Below are positions 1-5,768 of a DNA stretch of 13,889 bases, piece after piece. Origin of the DNA: CAYJQO01 sp964372445 (GTDB lineage: Bacteria > Patescibacteriota > Minisyncoccia > UBA6257 > GWB1-50-10); assembly GCA_964372445.1 (NCBI GenBank), contig CAYJQO010000017.1, positions 1 through 13,889 on the forward strand, written 5' to 3'. The notes under the pieces were generated by a model. The model did not search any database. It was not told the DNA's origin and saw only the letters and a list, made by a program, of their open reading frames with translations. Made by a program: the position numbers and the translations under genes. Every line of letters begins with the position of its first letter. The stretch's first letter is position 1.

Positions 1-9
1 GTTACAATG

Positions 10-24
10 CAGAAGTCGTTTGAT
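10..24. repeat. 15-bp direct repeat, copy 1
   Basis: The 15-mer CAGAAGTCGTTTGAT occurs here and again, identically, at 117-131, in the same orientation and 107 bp apart. It lies in the non-coding leader of the window. No function is visible. The upstream end of the window may cut a larger repeat unit. Confidence 0.8.
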
Positions 25-60
25 AAAAACAAGCCGAAGTCCCGCCGAAGCTTTACTGTG

Positions 61-85
61 TCCTTTCGTAGCCGGAGGCGAAGGA
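61..85. repeat. Imperfect hairpin in repeat-rich spacer
   Basis: TCCTTTCG and CGAAGGA pair with one bulged T around a GC-rich loop. The purine-rich sequence that follows (to about 103) repeats GGAGGCGAAGG-like units. This is typical of intergenic repeat debris. Bases 1-180 contain no convincing gene; the longest ATG frame there, 7-102, encodes 31 Arg/Ser-rich residues and is not believable. Confidence 0.5.
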
Positions 86-110
86 GGAGCGAAGGCGGAT
101 GAGCAGTGCT

Positions 111-135
111 ATCAATCAGAAGTCGTTTGATTGAT
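111..135. repeat. Perfect 8-bp stem hairpin containing direct repeat copy 2
   Basis: ATCAATCA (111-118) pairs perfectly with TGATTGAT (128-135) across the 9-nt loop GAAGTCGTT. The loop and right arm are built from the second copy of the 15-mer direct repeat (117-131). The first copy at 10-24 lacks the left arm, so only this copy can fold. Confidence 0.7.
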
Positions 136-154
136 CCTGAGCTACGTCGAAGGA
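135..154. repeat. Interspersed repeat, GAGC...GTCGAAGG family, copy A
   Basis: TCCTGAGCTACGTCGAAGGA has complementary ends (TCCT/AGGA) and the core GAGC-TAC-GTCGAAGG. A relative lies on the opposite strand inside a gene at 2553-2571, where the core reads GAGC-CT-GTCGAAGG. I recall motifs of this shape being common in Patescibacteria genomes, but that is memory and not shown here. Confidence 0.6.
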
Positions 155-188
155 CCAGGCGGAGGTGGTGTAGGGCTACCAGGCAGGG

Positions 189-197
189 TGGTATAAT
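189..197 (+). promoter_or_regulatory. Extended -10 promoter for the GIY-YIG gene
   Basis: TGG-TATAAT is a perfect -10 hexamer (192-197) with the TGn extension. No good -35 is visible 17 bp upstream (TGTAGG), as is acceptable for extended -10 promoters. The predicted transcript would start near 204, so its first bases would be the left 20-nt inverted-repeat arm at 209-228. Confidence 0.6.
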
Positions 198-208
198 GTT
201 AGGGTAAA

Positions 209-505
209 CCCCGCACCTTTTCAGGACTAATTCCCATGTATTACGTGTACTTCCTGAAGAGCACCAAGGTTAAGACGCTCTACCTCGGGTGCACGAACGA
301 CCTCGAGCGAAGGGTTGCTGAACACAATAGTGGATCAACATTCAGCACCAAAAGGTACCTTCCGTGGAAGGTCGTGTACGTTGAAGGCTACGCCGATGAG
401 GGTGATGCCAGAGACAGAGAGAAGAAGCTGAAGCAGTTTGGGAAGGTGTACGCCCACCTCAAGAGAAGAATCAGGCGTAGCCTTCAGTCCTGAAAAGGTG
501 CGGGG
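209..505. mobile_element. 297-bp cassette with 20-bp perfect inverted repeats around a GIY-YIG gene
   Basis: CCCCGCACCTTTTCAGGACT at 209-228 is the exact reverse complement of 486-505. Neither arm can be extended by one more pair on either side. The inner 257 bp contain almost nothing but the endonuclease gene; the right arm supplies its last codons and stop (TGA 491-493). Both outer flanks carry AAA (206-208 and 506-508), which could be a 3-bp target duplication but is too short to prove it. The layout resembles a minimal mobile cassette. Alternatively, the arms let the two ends of the transcript pair in a 20-bp duplex. No transposase is present, so mobility is inference. Confidence 0.6.
236..493 (+). 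CDS. Single-domain GIY-YIG endonuclease (YhbQ/UPF0213 type)
   Basis: This 85-residue protein is a stand-alone GIY-YIG nuclease domain, a metal-dependent fold that cuts DNA. The two signature tripeptides appear as YVY (residues 3-5) and YLG (16-18). They are followed by CTNDLERR with the conserved catalytic arginine, the HNSG motif, then TKRYLPWKVVYVE and REKKLKQFGK, which carries the helix and the metal-site glutamate region. Its length matches the single-domain family. A basic tail (LKRRIRRS) ends it. The ATG at 236 is the only sensible start; an AGGA lies about 10 nt upstream but is weak. The gene fills a cassette bounded by 20-bp inverted repeats, and its stop lies within the right arm. 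Such genes are often multicopy in CPR genomes. The true target is unknown; repair, homing and cassette mobility are all possible. Confidence 0.9.
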   Translation: MYYVYFLKSTKVKTLYLGCTNDLERRVAEHNSGSTFSTKRYLPWKVVYVEGYADEGDARDREKKLKQFGKVYAHLKRRIRRSLQS

Positions 506-542
506 AAAGGTCGGGGTGGGTGATACCTTACATCACGGGGAT

Positions 543-848
543 ATGATTTTTATCTACACAACTTCCCCGAGTCTCGAGGAAGCCAAGAAGCTCGCCGATG
601 AGATCATCAGCCGACGCTACGCCAGCGCGGTGAACTACTGGCCAACCAAATCGGTGTTCATGGTCAAGGGCGAACGGCGGGAGGGAGAGGGTGCCGTGCT
701 CTTCATCCGGTCGCTCGAGAAGCGGTTGCAGGATATCGAGGACCTTATCACGGCGCACCATGGGACGGCGATCCCGTGCGTGGCGGCAGTGGGCGTCGAC
801 CGGCTGAACCGTCACTACAAGGAGCACCTCGTCGAGTGCATCGGGTAA
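543..848 (+). CDS. cutA: CutA-like divalent-ion tolerance protein
   Basis: The 101-residue product starts MIFIYTTSPSLEEAKKLADE, which matches the first strand and helix of CutA1, a small trimeric cytosolic protein of ferredoxin-like fold linked to divalent metal tolerance. The middle (RYASAVNYWPTKSVFMVKGE, then VLFIRSLEKRLQDIEDLI) follows the family pattern of beta-hairpin and second helix. The end is divergent: the usual HPYEVPEI becomes HHGTAIPC. The position often occupied by cysteine in the TTCP motif is serine here. The ATG at 543 is preferred to the longer in-frame start at 438, because that extension lies inside the endonuclease gene and has no CutA similarity. A G-rich CACGGGGAT precedes the start but is a poor ribosome site. 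The function is inferred from the family. Confidence 0.8.
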   Translation: MIFIYTTSPSLEEAKKLADEIISRRYASAVNYWPTKSVFMVKGERREGEGAVLFIRSLEKRLQDIEDLITAHHGTAIPCVAAVGVDRLNRHYKEHLVECIG

Positions 849-849
849 G

Positions 850-865
850 GCGGGGTCCGCCCCGC
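850..865 (+). terminator. GC hairpin after the CutA gene
   Basis: GCGGGG and CCCCGC form a perfect 6-bp stem around TCCG, two bases after the cutA stop. No T-tract follows, so it may be an attenuator, an mRNA 3'-end stabiliser or another short repeat and not a true terminator. A second small hairpin (GCAC-GCG-GTGC) lies near 882-892. Confidence 0.35.
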
Positions 866-924
866 GCTACCCAGCGAAACGCACGCGGTGCGCGGTGGGG
901 GACCGCATAGTTCCAGGCGTGTCC

Positions 925-2712
925 ATGGCCATCCCCGAGACCAAGCAGTGCCAGAATTGCAAGAGCAGATTCGTCCTTGAGGACGATGATTTTGCGTTTT
1001 ACCAAAAGATTCAAGTTCCGCCGCCGACGTTCTGCCCCGAATGTCGATTGATCCGGCGGATGTCGTTCTGGAACGAGCGATTCCTGTTCAGGAAAAAAGA
1101 GGCTCGAACCGGATCTGAGCTTTTCTCGACGTACCCCGAGGCGGCGCCGAACCAGGTATACGACCACGACTTCTGGTGGTCCGACGGATGGAACCCATTG
1201 GCGTACGGCCGTGGCTACGATTTCACGAAGCCATTCTTCGAGCAGTTCCAGAAACTGCTCTACGAGGTGCCGTGGCCAGCCCGTTCCATCTGGCGTCTCG
1301 TGCACAGCGACTATTCCAATAATGCATCGAAGCTCAAGAATTGCTACCTCTGCTTTGACTGCGATGAATCCGAGGATTGCCTCTACGGCGTCGCGTTCCG
1401 ATACTCGAAGGGGTCGATGGATTTCGGCCACGCCGCGTACCTCGAGCGGTGCTACGAGCTCTTCTCATGCGACCACTCCTTTCAGACGTTTTTCTCGAAC
1501 GAGTGCAGCAACTGCCGGGACGTCTGGTTCTCGCAAGAGTGTGTGGACTGTAGCCACTGCTTCGGCTGCGTGAACCTCCGGCACAAGCAGTACCATATCT
1601 TCAACGTGCCCTACAGCCGGGAGGACTACCTCGCCAAGGTGCGGGCCTTCGACCTCGGCTCGTACGGGAACCTCCTTGCCATGAAGGATCAGGTCCGGGA
1701 GTTCCGGCTCCGCTTCCCGGTGCGATACATGCACGGGGTCCACAACGAGCACGTGGTGGCGGAGTACACCTACCACGCGAAGAACGTGCGCTACTGCTAC
1801 GCGCTTGATAAGGATATCCGCGACCTCAAATACTGCCAGCGGGTCGTGAACGGCACGGCGAACGCCTACGACTACACCCACTGGGGGGATAACTCAGAGC
1901 TAATCTACGAGGCGGTCACCTGCGGCGAGAACTGCCGGAAGCTGCGGTTCTGCTACGAATGCTGGCCGGCCTGCGAGGACCTGGAGTACTGCATCCATTG
2001 CCATTCCTCCACGAACTGTTTCGGATGCGTGGGGCTGAAGAAGCAATCGTACTGCATCCTGAACCGGCAGTACACCGAAGGGGAGTACCGCGCCCTGCGG
2101 GCACAGATTATAGAACACATGAACTCGATGCCGCACCAAGACGCCCGGGGCCGTACCTACCGCTACGGTGAATTCTTCCCGACCGAACTCTCACCTTTTG
2201 CATACAATGAAACGATCGCCCACGACTTTTTTCCGCTCACGGAGGCGGAGGTGGAACGTAACGGCTTCACGTGGCGCAAGCCGCAGTGGCGAGAGCATGA
2301 GGTTACCCTGCCTGCTGCCGAGCTGCCCGATCACATCAACGGTGTGGGGGTGGGTATTACCAAGGAAACCATCGGTTGCGCTTTGTGCCGGCGCGCCTAC
2401 CGCGTTCTCCCGGCCGAGCTCGAGTTCTACAAAAAGTTTTCGGTGCCACTCCCCCGGCTGTGCCATAACTGCCGGTTCACGGAGCGGATGCGGCTCCGGA
2501 ACCCTATCCGCTGGTGGCGTCGGCAGTGCCAGTGCGCCGGATCGAAATCCGACCCTTCGACAGGCTCAAGGCATGGGATGGCCTACCAAAACACCGTGGG
2601 CCACCCGCACCACGGCACCTCGCCTTGCCCGAATAGCTTCGAGACGACCTACGCGCCAGATCGCCCGCAGATAGTCTACTGCGAGCAGTGCTATAGGGCT
2701 GAGGTGGCATGA
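925..2712 (+). CDS. Cysteine-rich multi-zinc-ribbon protein, copy 1
   Basis: This 595-residue protein belongs to a cysteine-rich family I recognise from CPR genomes; its biochemical role is unknown. The N-terminus has a four-cysteine ribbon (C9, C12, C37, C40) separated by FAFYQKIQVPPPTF. The second ribbon seen in copy 2 is missing here: neither CDLC nor CPQC is present, although WWSD follows. The middle (about 130-400) has many short Cys/Asn/Asp-rich repeats, perhaps a beta-solenoid. Then come RTYRYGEFFPTELSPF and two C-terminal zinc knuckles (GCALC...CHNC, and a last one ending CEQC). The first pair of the last knuckle is split by about 30 extra residues from a repeat insertion (C535 and C568). 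The ATG at 925 is chosen because CQNC should start near residue 9; a start at 895 has no support. It overlaps the next gene by ATGA. Nucleic-acid binding is possible but unproven. Confidence 0.75.
   Translation: MAIPETKQCQNCKSRFVLEDDDFAFYQKIQVPPPTFCPECRLIRRMSFWNERFLFRKKEARTGSELFSTYPEAAPNQVYDHDFWWSDGWNPLAYGRGYDFTKPFFEQFQKLLYEVPWPARSIWRLVHSDYSNNASKLKNCYLCFDCDESEDCLYGVAFRYSKGSMDFGHAAYLERCYELFSCDHSFQTFFSNECSNCRDVWFSQECVDCSHCFGCVNLRHKQYHIFNVPYSREDYLAKVRAFDLGSYGNLLAMKDQVREFRLRFPVRYMHGVHNEHVVAEYTYHAKNVRYCYALDKDIRDLKYCQRVVNGTANAYDYTHWGDNSELIYEAVTCGENCRKLRFCYECWPACEDLEYCIHCHSSTNCFGCVGLKKQSYCILNRQYTEGEYRALRAQIIEHMNSMPHQDARGRTYRYGEFFPTELSPFAYNETIAHDFFPLTEAEVERNGFTWRKPQWREHEVTLPAAELPDHINGVGVGITKETIGCALCRRAYRVLPAELEFYKKFSVPLPRLCHNCRFTERMRLRNPIRWWRRQCQCAGSKSDPSTGSRHGMAYQNTVGHPHHGTSPCPNSFETTYAPDRPQIVYCEQCYRAEVA
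2553..2571 (-). repeat. Interspersed repeat inside a zinc-ribbon gene, copy B
   Basis: CCCTTCGACAGGCTCAAGG is the reverse-strand relative of the repeat at 135-154, sharing GTCGAAGG and GAGC. It sits inside about 90 bp of extra sequence (roughly 2533-2625) that separates two zinc-knuckle cysteines normally two residues apart. It is read through in frame as DPSTGSR. Confidence 0.65.
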
Positions 2713-3689
2713 GCACCCTTTTTGAGAAAAAGTTTTTTACCAGAGGTCAGTATCAACGCGTGGCCGATGTTTTTGGGTTGGGGAGCGTACAGAAGTTTTT
2801 CCATTTTGATACCCATGGTTTCGAATCATCGAAGACCATGCTCGAAACTTCGAGGGGAACGTTTATCGTTTCGATCCACCGGCTGCCGAAGAAAGGTGAT
2901 AAGGTTGGCAAATCGAGATCTTCGATCCAGTACGAAATTGAATTAACCAATAAGCTGAAGGGCCTGCCGGTGCCCCGTTATATCCAGTCCGCCAGCAACG
3001 AGTTTATCGTGCATATGTTCGGTGCAATGGTTACCGTTTACCGATATTTACCCGGCCACCCGCAAAAAAAGATTACCCCGAAGATGGCTTACCAGTTGGG
3101 CGCCTTTTTGGGTAAATTTCATCAGCTCGGCAAAAGATTCAGGGGTGTCCTCAGGGGGAGAAGGAAATTTTATGACCTGCCTCCGGCTGTGGTAGCAACA
3201 ATGGATAGATATGCGAGAAGGCAGACCCATCCGCTTCTCAAGGCCGCGGTACGGGAATGCCGCGATGGTGTGTTAAGAAATCGATTACCTAAGGGCATTC
3301 CAAGCGGACCAATTCATGTTGATGTGAAGCCAGAGAACGAGCTCTTTACTGGTGAAAAACTTACCGGCGTAATCGATTTCGGCATTTTCTACCGTGATGC
3401 TCTACTAATCGACGTGGGGAAGACCGTTATGTGGAATTGTTGCCGTGGTAGCACAATTGACCAAAGACTCTTCAGCAGCTTTATGAAGGGTTACCTTTCT
3501 AAGAGGAAATTAACCCCGACAGAGCGATCACTGTTGCAGCAAGCGATACTCTTTGGTATTTACGCGCATGTGTACGTCGATTTGTACCATATTCCCCTGA
3601 AGCGAGTACCAGAAAGCTACACCCTTTCGTTGGTGAAGACTTTTCTGCCCGTGGCAAGATGGCTTGAAAAAAACGAAATAAGAATATGA
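2709..3689 (+). CDS. APH/homoserine-kinase-II-like phosphotransferase
   Basis: The 326-residue product has the protein-kinase-like fold of the aminoglycoside phosphotransferase / choline kinase / ThrB type II superfamily, which transfers ATP phosphate to a small hydroxyl or amine substrate. The catalytic loop is HVDVKPEN (residues 203-210, with D205 as base and N210 as metal ligand). The metal-binding motif is VIDFG (D223), followed by the usual D-x-x-L-I-D pattern. The N-lobe is visible around GTFIVSIHRL but lacks an obvious family lysine. The substrate cannot be read from the sequence. Two 60-nt samples (2761-2820, 3481-3540) each contain 27 G/C (45%), against 40 of 60 in copy 1 (1621-1680), so this gene looks transferred. 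It starts at the ATGA overlap with copy 1 and ends in another ATGA overlap. Confidence 0.75.
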   Translation: MSTLFEKKFFTRGQYQRVADVFGLGSVQKFFHFDTHGFESSKTMLETSRGTFIVSIHRLPKKGDKVGKSRSSIQYEIELTNKLKGLPVPRYIQSASNEFIVHMFGAMVTVYRYLPGHPQKKITPKMAYQLGAFLGKFHQLGKRFRGVLRGRRKFYDLPPAVVATMDRYARRQTHPLLKAAVRECRDGVLRNRLPKGIPSGPIHVDVKPENELFTGEKLTGVIDFGIFYRDALLIDVGKTVMWNCCRGSTIDQRLFSSFMKGYLSKRKLTPTERSLLQQAILFGIYAHVYVDLYHIPLKRVPESYTLSLVKTFLPVARWLEKNEIRI

Positions 3690-3790
3690 ATTCCGACACC
3701 AAAACCTGCCAAAATTGCAAACAGAATTTCGTCATTGAACCGGAGTCCCTCGGCTTCGCTCGGGATTTCGCCACGATTATCCATGAATAA
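3686..3790 (+). pseudogene. Zinc-ribbon gene remnant (N-terminal 34 codons)
   Basis: An ATG overlapping the phosphotransferase stop (ATGA, 3686-3689) opens a 34-codon frame beginning MNSDTKTCQNCKQNFVIEPE. This matches the first 20 or so residues of the zinc-ribbon family, including the first CxxC. It then runs into SLGFARDFATIIHE and a stop at 3788-3790. The extra SLGFAR comes from a repeat-like insertion (3746-3765). No VPPPTFC second half follows, so the ribbon cannot form. It is either the broken start of a third copy or a short leader peptide; its stop overlaps the ATG of copy 2 at 3783, so it could couple translation onto that gene. Confidence 0.6.
3746..3765. repeat. Short GC-rich repeat-like insertion in the remnant
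   Basis: TCCCTCGGCTTCGCTCGGGA has complementary tetranucleotide ends and a GC core, and stands out in an AT-rich surrounding. It interrupts the conserved E-P-E-D-F pattern of the zinc-ribbon family, placing extra codons before GATTTCGCC (DFA). Confidence 0.45.
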
Positions 3791-5558
3791 TACAAACTCT
3801 GAAATTAGACAATGTCAGAATTGCAAGAATGATTTTGAGATTGAGGCTCAAGATTTCACGTTCTACGAGAAAATAAAAGTGCCGCCGCCGACGTTCTGTT
3901 CACGGTGCCGGCTCCAGCGGCGGCTTGCATTCTTCAACCTGACGAACCTCTACCGCCGTACGTGCGACCTCTGCGGCGAGGAAAAGATTTCCATGTACCC
4001 ACCCGCCACGCGAGCCAGCACGCTGGCGATGCGGGCGGGCCCGCCCGACCTGCCTGCCGGAGAGGCAGGAGCTCCGTACAAAGTCTACTGCCCGCAGTGC
4101 TGGTGGTCAGATAAATGGGATCCCTTCGAGTATGGCCGAGACTACGACTTCTCACGCCCGTTCTTCACCCAGTTCAACGAGCTCTGGCACGAGGTGCCGC
4201 TCCTCGGGCTTTCACTTGACTTGCCGACGACACTTTCCTCACCGCACTGCAACCACGCCGGGCATCTCAAGAACTGCTACCTTCTCTTCCATGCCGACTT
4301 CGTCGAGGACTCCGCCTATGGGTTCTACCTTTTCCACTCGAAATCACTCCTTGACTCGTCCCTCGTCATGTCCTCGGAGCTGTGCTACGACTCCATGAAC
4401 GCTTTCAAAGATAGTCGGTGTATCGGGGTCAAGGACACGATCGAATCGCTTAACTGCGTCTTCCTCCGCGACTGCACGAACTGCCAGAACTGTTTCGGCT
4501 CGGCTGGCCTCCGCAACAAAAAGTACCACGTTTTCAACAAACCTCACACGAAAGAGGATTACGTCCGTGAGATTAAAAAGTGGGACCTGGGGTCGTACCG
4601 CCGCTACCAAGAAGCGAAGCAGCTCGCCCATGAGCACTGGCAGCAGGTTACCCCGAAGCCACGCTTTGACGAGATGAGCGTCGGCTGCACGGGGAGCTAC
4701 GTGTTCCAGTCCAAGAACTGCCACGCGTGCTACGAGGTGGCGGGCACCGAGGATTCGAAGTACCTCTTCATGGTGTCGCAGCCACCGAACAAGGATTGCT
4801 ACGATGTTTCGGCGTGGGGGAACAACATGCAGCGTTGCTACGAGGGCTGCGTGGTGGGGGAGAACGTCTCGGATGTCCGCTTCTGTCAGGAAACGGGGAT
4901 CAACCTCTACGATTCGGAGTACTCGAAGCTCTCGACCGGCGGCTCCCACCACTTCGGGTGCGTGTCTGTGAAGAAAGGTGACCATGTGATTCTAAACAGG
5001 CGGTACGATGAGGAATCCTTCAACAAGCTGCGGGCCAAGATCGTGGCGCACATGGACGAGGTGCCCTACGTGGACCGGCGGGGCCGCACGTACCGGTACG
5101 GCGAGTTCTTTCCGGTGGAGCTCAGCCCCAACCCCTACAACCAGACCATGGCTCAGAAGTTTTTCCCGCTCTCACGCGAGACAATCGAAACCGAGGGGTG
5201 GCGGTGGCGCGCAGATGATCGACACGATCACGCGGTGACCAAGCCAGCCGCCGACCTCCCCGACCACATCAAAGATGTCCCCGACTCGATCGCGGGCGAG
5301 GTGGTCGGCTGCGCGAGCTGCGGCCGCGGGTTCAAGATCATCCCCATGGAGCTCCAATTCCGTCGAGCGATGAACGTCCCACTGCCACGTGAGTGCCCTT
5401 TCTGCCGCATTGATGCCAAGTTCAGCCGGTGGGTCACCCAGCTCCGCTCTTTCTGGCGCACCTGCCCCCGCTGCGGCATGAGCTTCGAGACCCACTATCC
5501 TGAAACGGAGGTAGCCCACCTCCTCTGCAAGAAATGCTACCTCCAGGAAGTTGTATGA
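3783..5558 (+). CDS. Cysteine-rich multi-zinc-ribbon protein, copy 2
   Basis: This 591-residue paralogue of the gene at 925 keeps the fuller architecture. It has a first ribbon (C11, C14, C39, C42) and a second ribbon (C61, C64, C103, C106), then WWSDKWDPFEYGRDYDF. A long middle of short Cys/Asn/Asp-rich repeats follows, then GRTYRYGEFFPVELSP and C-terminal knuckles GCASC...CPFC and CPRCGMSFET...CKKC. About 22 extra residues (75-96, rich in Ala, Gly and Pro) lie inside the second ribbon and come from palindromic DNA. The ATG at 3783 puts the first CxxC at residue 11; the TTG at 3735 adds only remnant sequence in another frame. Base composition jumps at about 3881. The function is unknown. The 3' end overlaps the next remnant by ATGA. 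Confidence 0.75.
   Translation: MNNTNSEIRQCQNCKNDFEIEAQDFTFYEKIKVPPPTFCSRCRLQRRLAFFNLTNLYRRTCDLCGEEKISMYPPATRASTLAMRAGPPDLPAGEAGAPYKVYCPQCWWSDKWDPFEYGRDYDFSRPFFTQFNELWHEVPLLGLSLDLPTTLSSPHCNHAGHLKNCYLLFHADFVEDSAYGFYLFHSKSLLDSSLVMSSELCYDSMNAFKDSRCIGVKDTIESLNCVFLRDCTNCQNCFGSAGLRNKKYHVFNKPHTKEDYVREIKKWDLGSYRRYQEAKQLAHEHWQQVTPKPRFDEMSVGCTGSYVFQSKNCHACYEVAGTEDSKYLFMVSQPPNKDCYDVSAWGNNMQRCYEGCVVGENVSDVRFCQETGINLYDSEYSKLSTGGSHHFGCVSVKKGDHVILNRRYDEESFNKLRAKIVAHMDEVPYVDRRGRTYRYGEFFPVELSPNPYNQTMAQKFFPLSRETIETEGWRWRADDRHDHAVTKPAADLPDHIKDVPDSIAGEVVGCASCGRGFKIIPMELQFRRAMNVPLPRECPFCRIDAKFSRWVTQLRSFWRTCPRCGMSFETHYPETEVAHLLCKKCYLQEVV
4005..4070. repeat. In-frame insertion of three adjacent palindromes
   Basis: Within the second zinc ribbon of copy 2 lie three inverted repeats side by side: GCCAGC/GCTGGC (4014-4019, 4022-4027), the 16-bp perfect palindrome CGGGCGGGCCCGCCCG (4032-4047), and CCTGCC/GGCAGG (4049-4054, 4064-4069). 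Together they form a block of about 66 bp, a multiple of three, and leave the reading frame open. Confidence 0.65.
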
Positions 5559-5767
5559 TCTCAAAAACCCCGCAATTCGATCGTGCGCTCGACGCGATCC
5601 TCAAAGACTTGAAGCCGCATGACCGGCAGTGCAAGGAGTGCAACGGAGCGTTTCACATCTTCCAGGAGGACATCGAGTTCTACCAGATGCTCCGGGTGCC
5701 GCCGCCGGTGCATCCGTGGCACTCCTCGTGCATGCCCTACGAACACTCTAGTAGTCGCATGCTATAA
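5555..5767 (+). pseudogene. Zinc-ribbon gene remnant (70 codons)
   Basis: The frame starts at an ATGA overlap with copy 2 and encodes MISKTPQFDRALDAILKDLK, then a family-like start: CKEC, FHIFQEDIEFY and LRVPPP. After VPPP the expected C-P-x-C is replaced by VHPWHSSCMPYEH and the frame ends, so only one complete CxxC remains. None of the three forward frames restores the family sequence, which points to a deletion that joined the fragment to the promoter of the next gene. It could still be a real small protein with an added helical N-terminus, but a remnant is more likely. Confidence 0.55.
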
Positions 5768-5768
5768 T
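5760..5768 (+). promoter_or_regulatory. Extended -10 promoter at the FtsA-like gene
   Basis: TGC-TATAAT gives a perfect -10 hexamer (5763-5768) with the TGn extension, overlapping the remnant's stop and the annotated ATG of the FtsA-like gene. The -35 candidate CGAACA (5740-5745) is poor. A transcript from here would start near 5775, beside an in-frame GTG at 5776. Confidence 0.5.

Noticed and set aside
1..180. CRISPR-like array
   Set aside because: Only two copies of a 15-mer, 107 bp apart, with no regular repeat-spacer pattern.
438..542. Longer N-terminus for the CutA-like protein
   Set aside because: It runs through the endonuclease gene and the right inverted-repeat arm; CutA proteins begin at MIFIYTT.
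895..924. Upstream start for zinc-ribbon copy 1
   Set aside because: The added residues (GDRIVPGVS) are not family-like, and the ATG at 925 places the first CxxC where paralogues have it.
748..1431. Long open frame of 227 codons on the - strand
   Set aside because: It lies opposite the cutA end and zinc-ribbon copy 1, has no recognisable motif, and is explained by GC-rich codon bias of the + strand genes. The same holds for the - strand frames at 4344-4985, 12162-12938 and 13192-13809.
3735..3782. TTG start extending zinc-ribbon copy 2
   Set aside because: The extra 16 residues come from the remnant read in another frame, including the repeat insertion.
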